Source: Nitrospira sp. | GTDB taxonomy: Bacteria; Nitrospirota; Nitrospiria; Nitrospirales; Nitrospiraceae | NCBI GenBank assembly: GCA_019636835.1 | Contig: JAHBWU010000020.1 | Span: forward strand, 1 to 51,314 | DNA: 51,314 nucleotides | Direction of reading: 5' to 3' | Shown here: one piece after another, positions 51,279-51,314 of the stretch | Numbering within the stretch: the stretch's first letter is position 1 | Layout: each line of letters begins with the position of its first letter | The notes under the pieces: generated by a model | What the model saw: the letters and a program-made list of their open reading frames with translations, nothing else | What the model was told of the DNA's origin: nothing | The model's database searches: none | Program-made: the position numbers and the translations under genes

Positions 51279-51314
51279 ATGACGACTTCCTTGCGGTCGT
51301 CGGGGATGATCGTG
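51279..51314 (+). CDS. Possible start of a further gene, cut by the window edge
   Basis: ATG at 51279, eight bases after the ftsH stop, opens MTTSLRSSGMIV up to the end. Only GAG precedes it. Too short to identify. Confidence 0.25.
   Translation, partial: MTTSLRSSGMIV

Noticed and set aside
1..51314. CRISPR array or rRNA genes
   Set aside because: No regularly spaced direct repeats with unique spacers and no rRNA-like stretches were seen.

Overview
The window looks like a chromosomal segment of a comammox-type Nitrospira. It carries a clear amoC (ammonia/methane monooxygenase subunit C) with no amoA or amoB beside it. It also has features typical of that genus: long PAS-rich hybrid kinases, stand-alone NarL-like receivers, a very large multicopper oxidase, periplasmic multiheme cytochrome c, and a chlorite-dismutase-family relic. 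The species assignment is inferred from gene content and codon style, not from a marker gene.

Layout. (1) 1-4.1 kb is a scarred accessory zone: a radC remnant, the 3' half of a tRNA-Lys gene that looks like an integration scar, small Cys-rich and membrane proteins, an orphan Phd-type antitoxin, a DUF1778 antitoxin relic, a PilZ protein, and a HesB/IscA-like protein without the metal-binding cysteines. (2) 4.2-9.7 kb is a signalling block: an NtrC-type sigma54 activator, a three-PAS histidine kinase, a lone receiver, and a second sigma54 activator with a Cys-rich PAS sensor. (3) 9.7-12.0 kb has orphan amoC behind a palindromic regulatory region, then a 5'-truncated 2OG-Fe(II) oxygenase and an unknown Cys-cluster protein. 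(4) 12.1-14.1 kb has an outer-membrane barrel, a frameshifted chlorite-dismutase N-terminus, and a Rieske oxygenase that begins inside that relic. (5) 14.2-21.9 kb has a structured leader, a 1585-residue three-module multicopper oxidase, and four small secreted proteins, among them a type-1 copper protein and a His-rich SmbP-like protein. This is a candidate periplasmic metal-handling or metal-oxidising system. (6) 21.9-24.1 kb has a Nitrospira-type palindromic repeat and a TcmP/Gp37-Gp68 pair abutting a truncated DUF433 antitoxin.

(7) 24.1-27.7 kb has a PsbP-like and a SUMF1-fold protein, a five-heme cytochrome c and a CopD-like membrane protein. (8) 27.7-34.7 kb has two tandem paralogous hybrid kinases of the NarX/DegS type, each ending in a receiver. 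(9) 34.7-43.8 kb has a cytochrome relic, a TonB-dependent receptor, a TPR-SUMF1 protein, a PDZ protein, a lone receiver, small proteins, an outer-membrane barrel, a double universal-stress protein and Rnk. (10) 43.9-51.3 kb has a MarC-family membrane protein, acetate kinase plus phosphoketolase as an operon, a DUF1207 protein and FtsH.

A short motif built on CCTAGG recurs upstream of several stress or signalling genes (near 1901, 27839, 39175 and 40230). It may mark a shared regulon. No CRISPR array, rRNA, complete tRNA or complete insertion sequence was seen.
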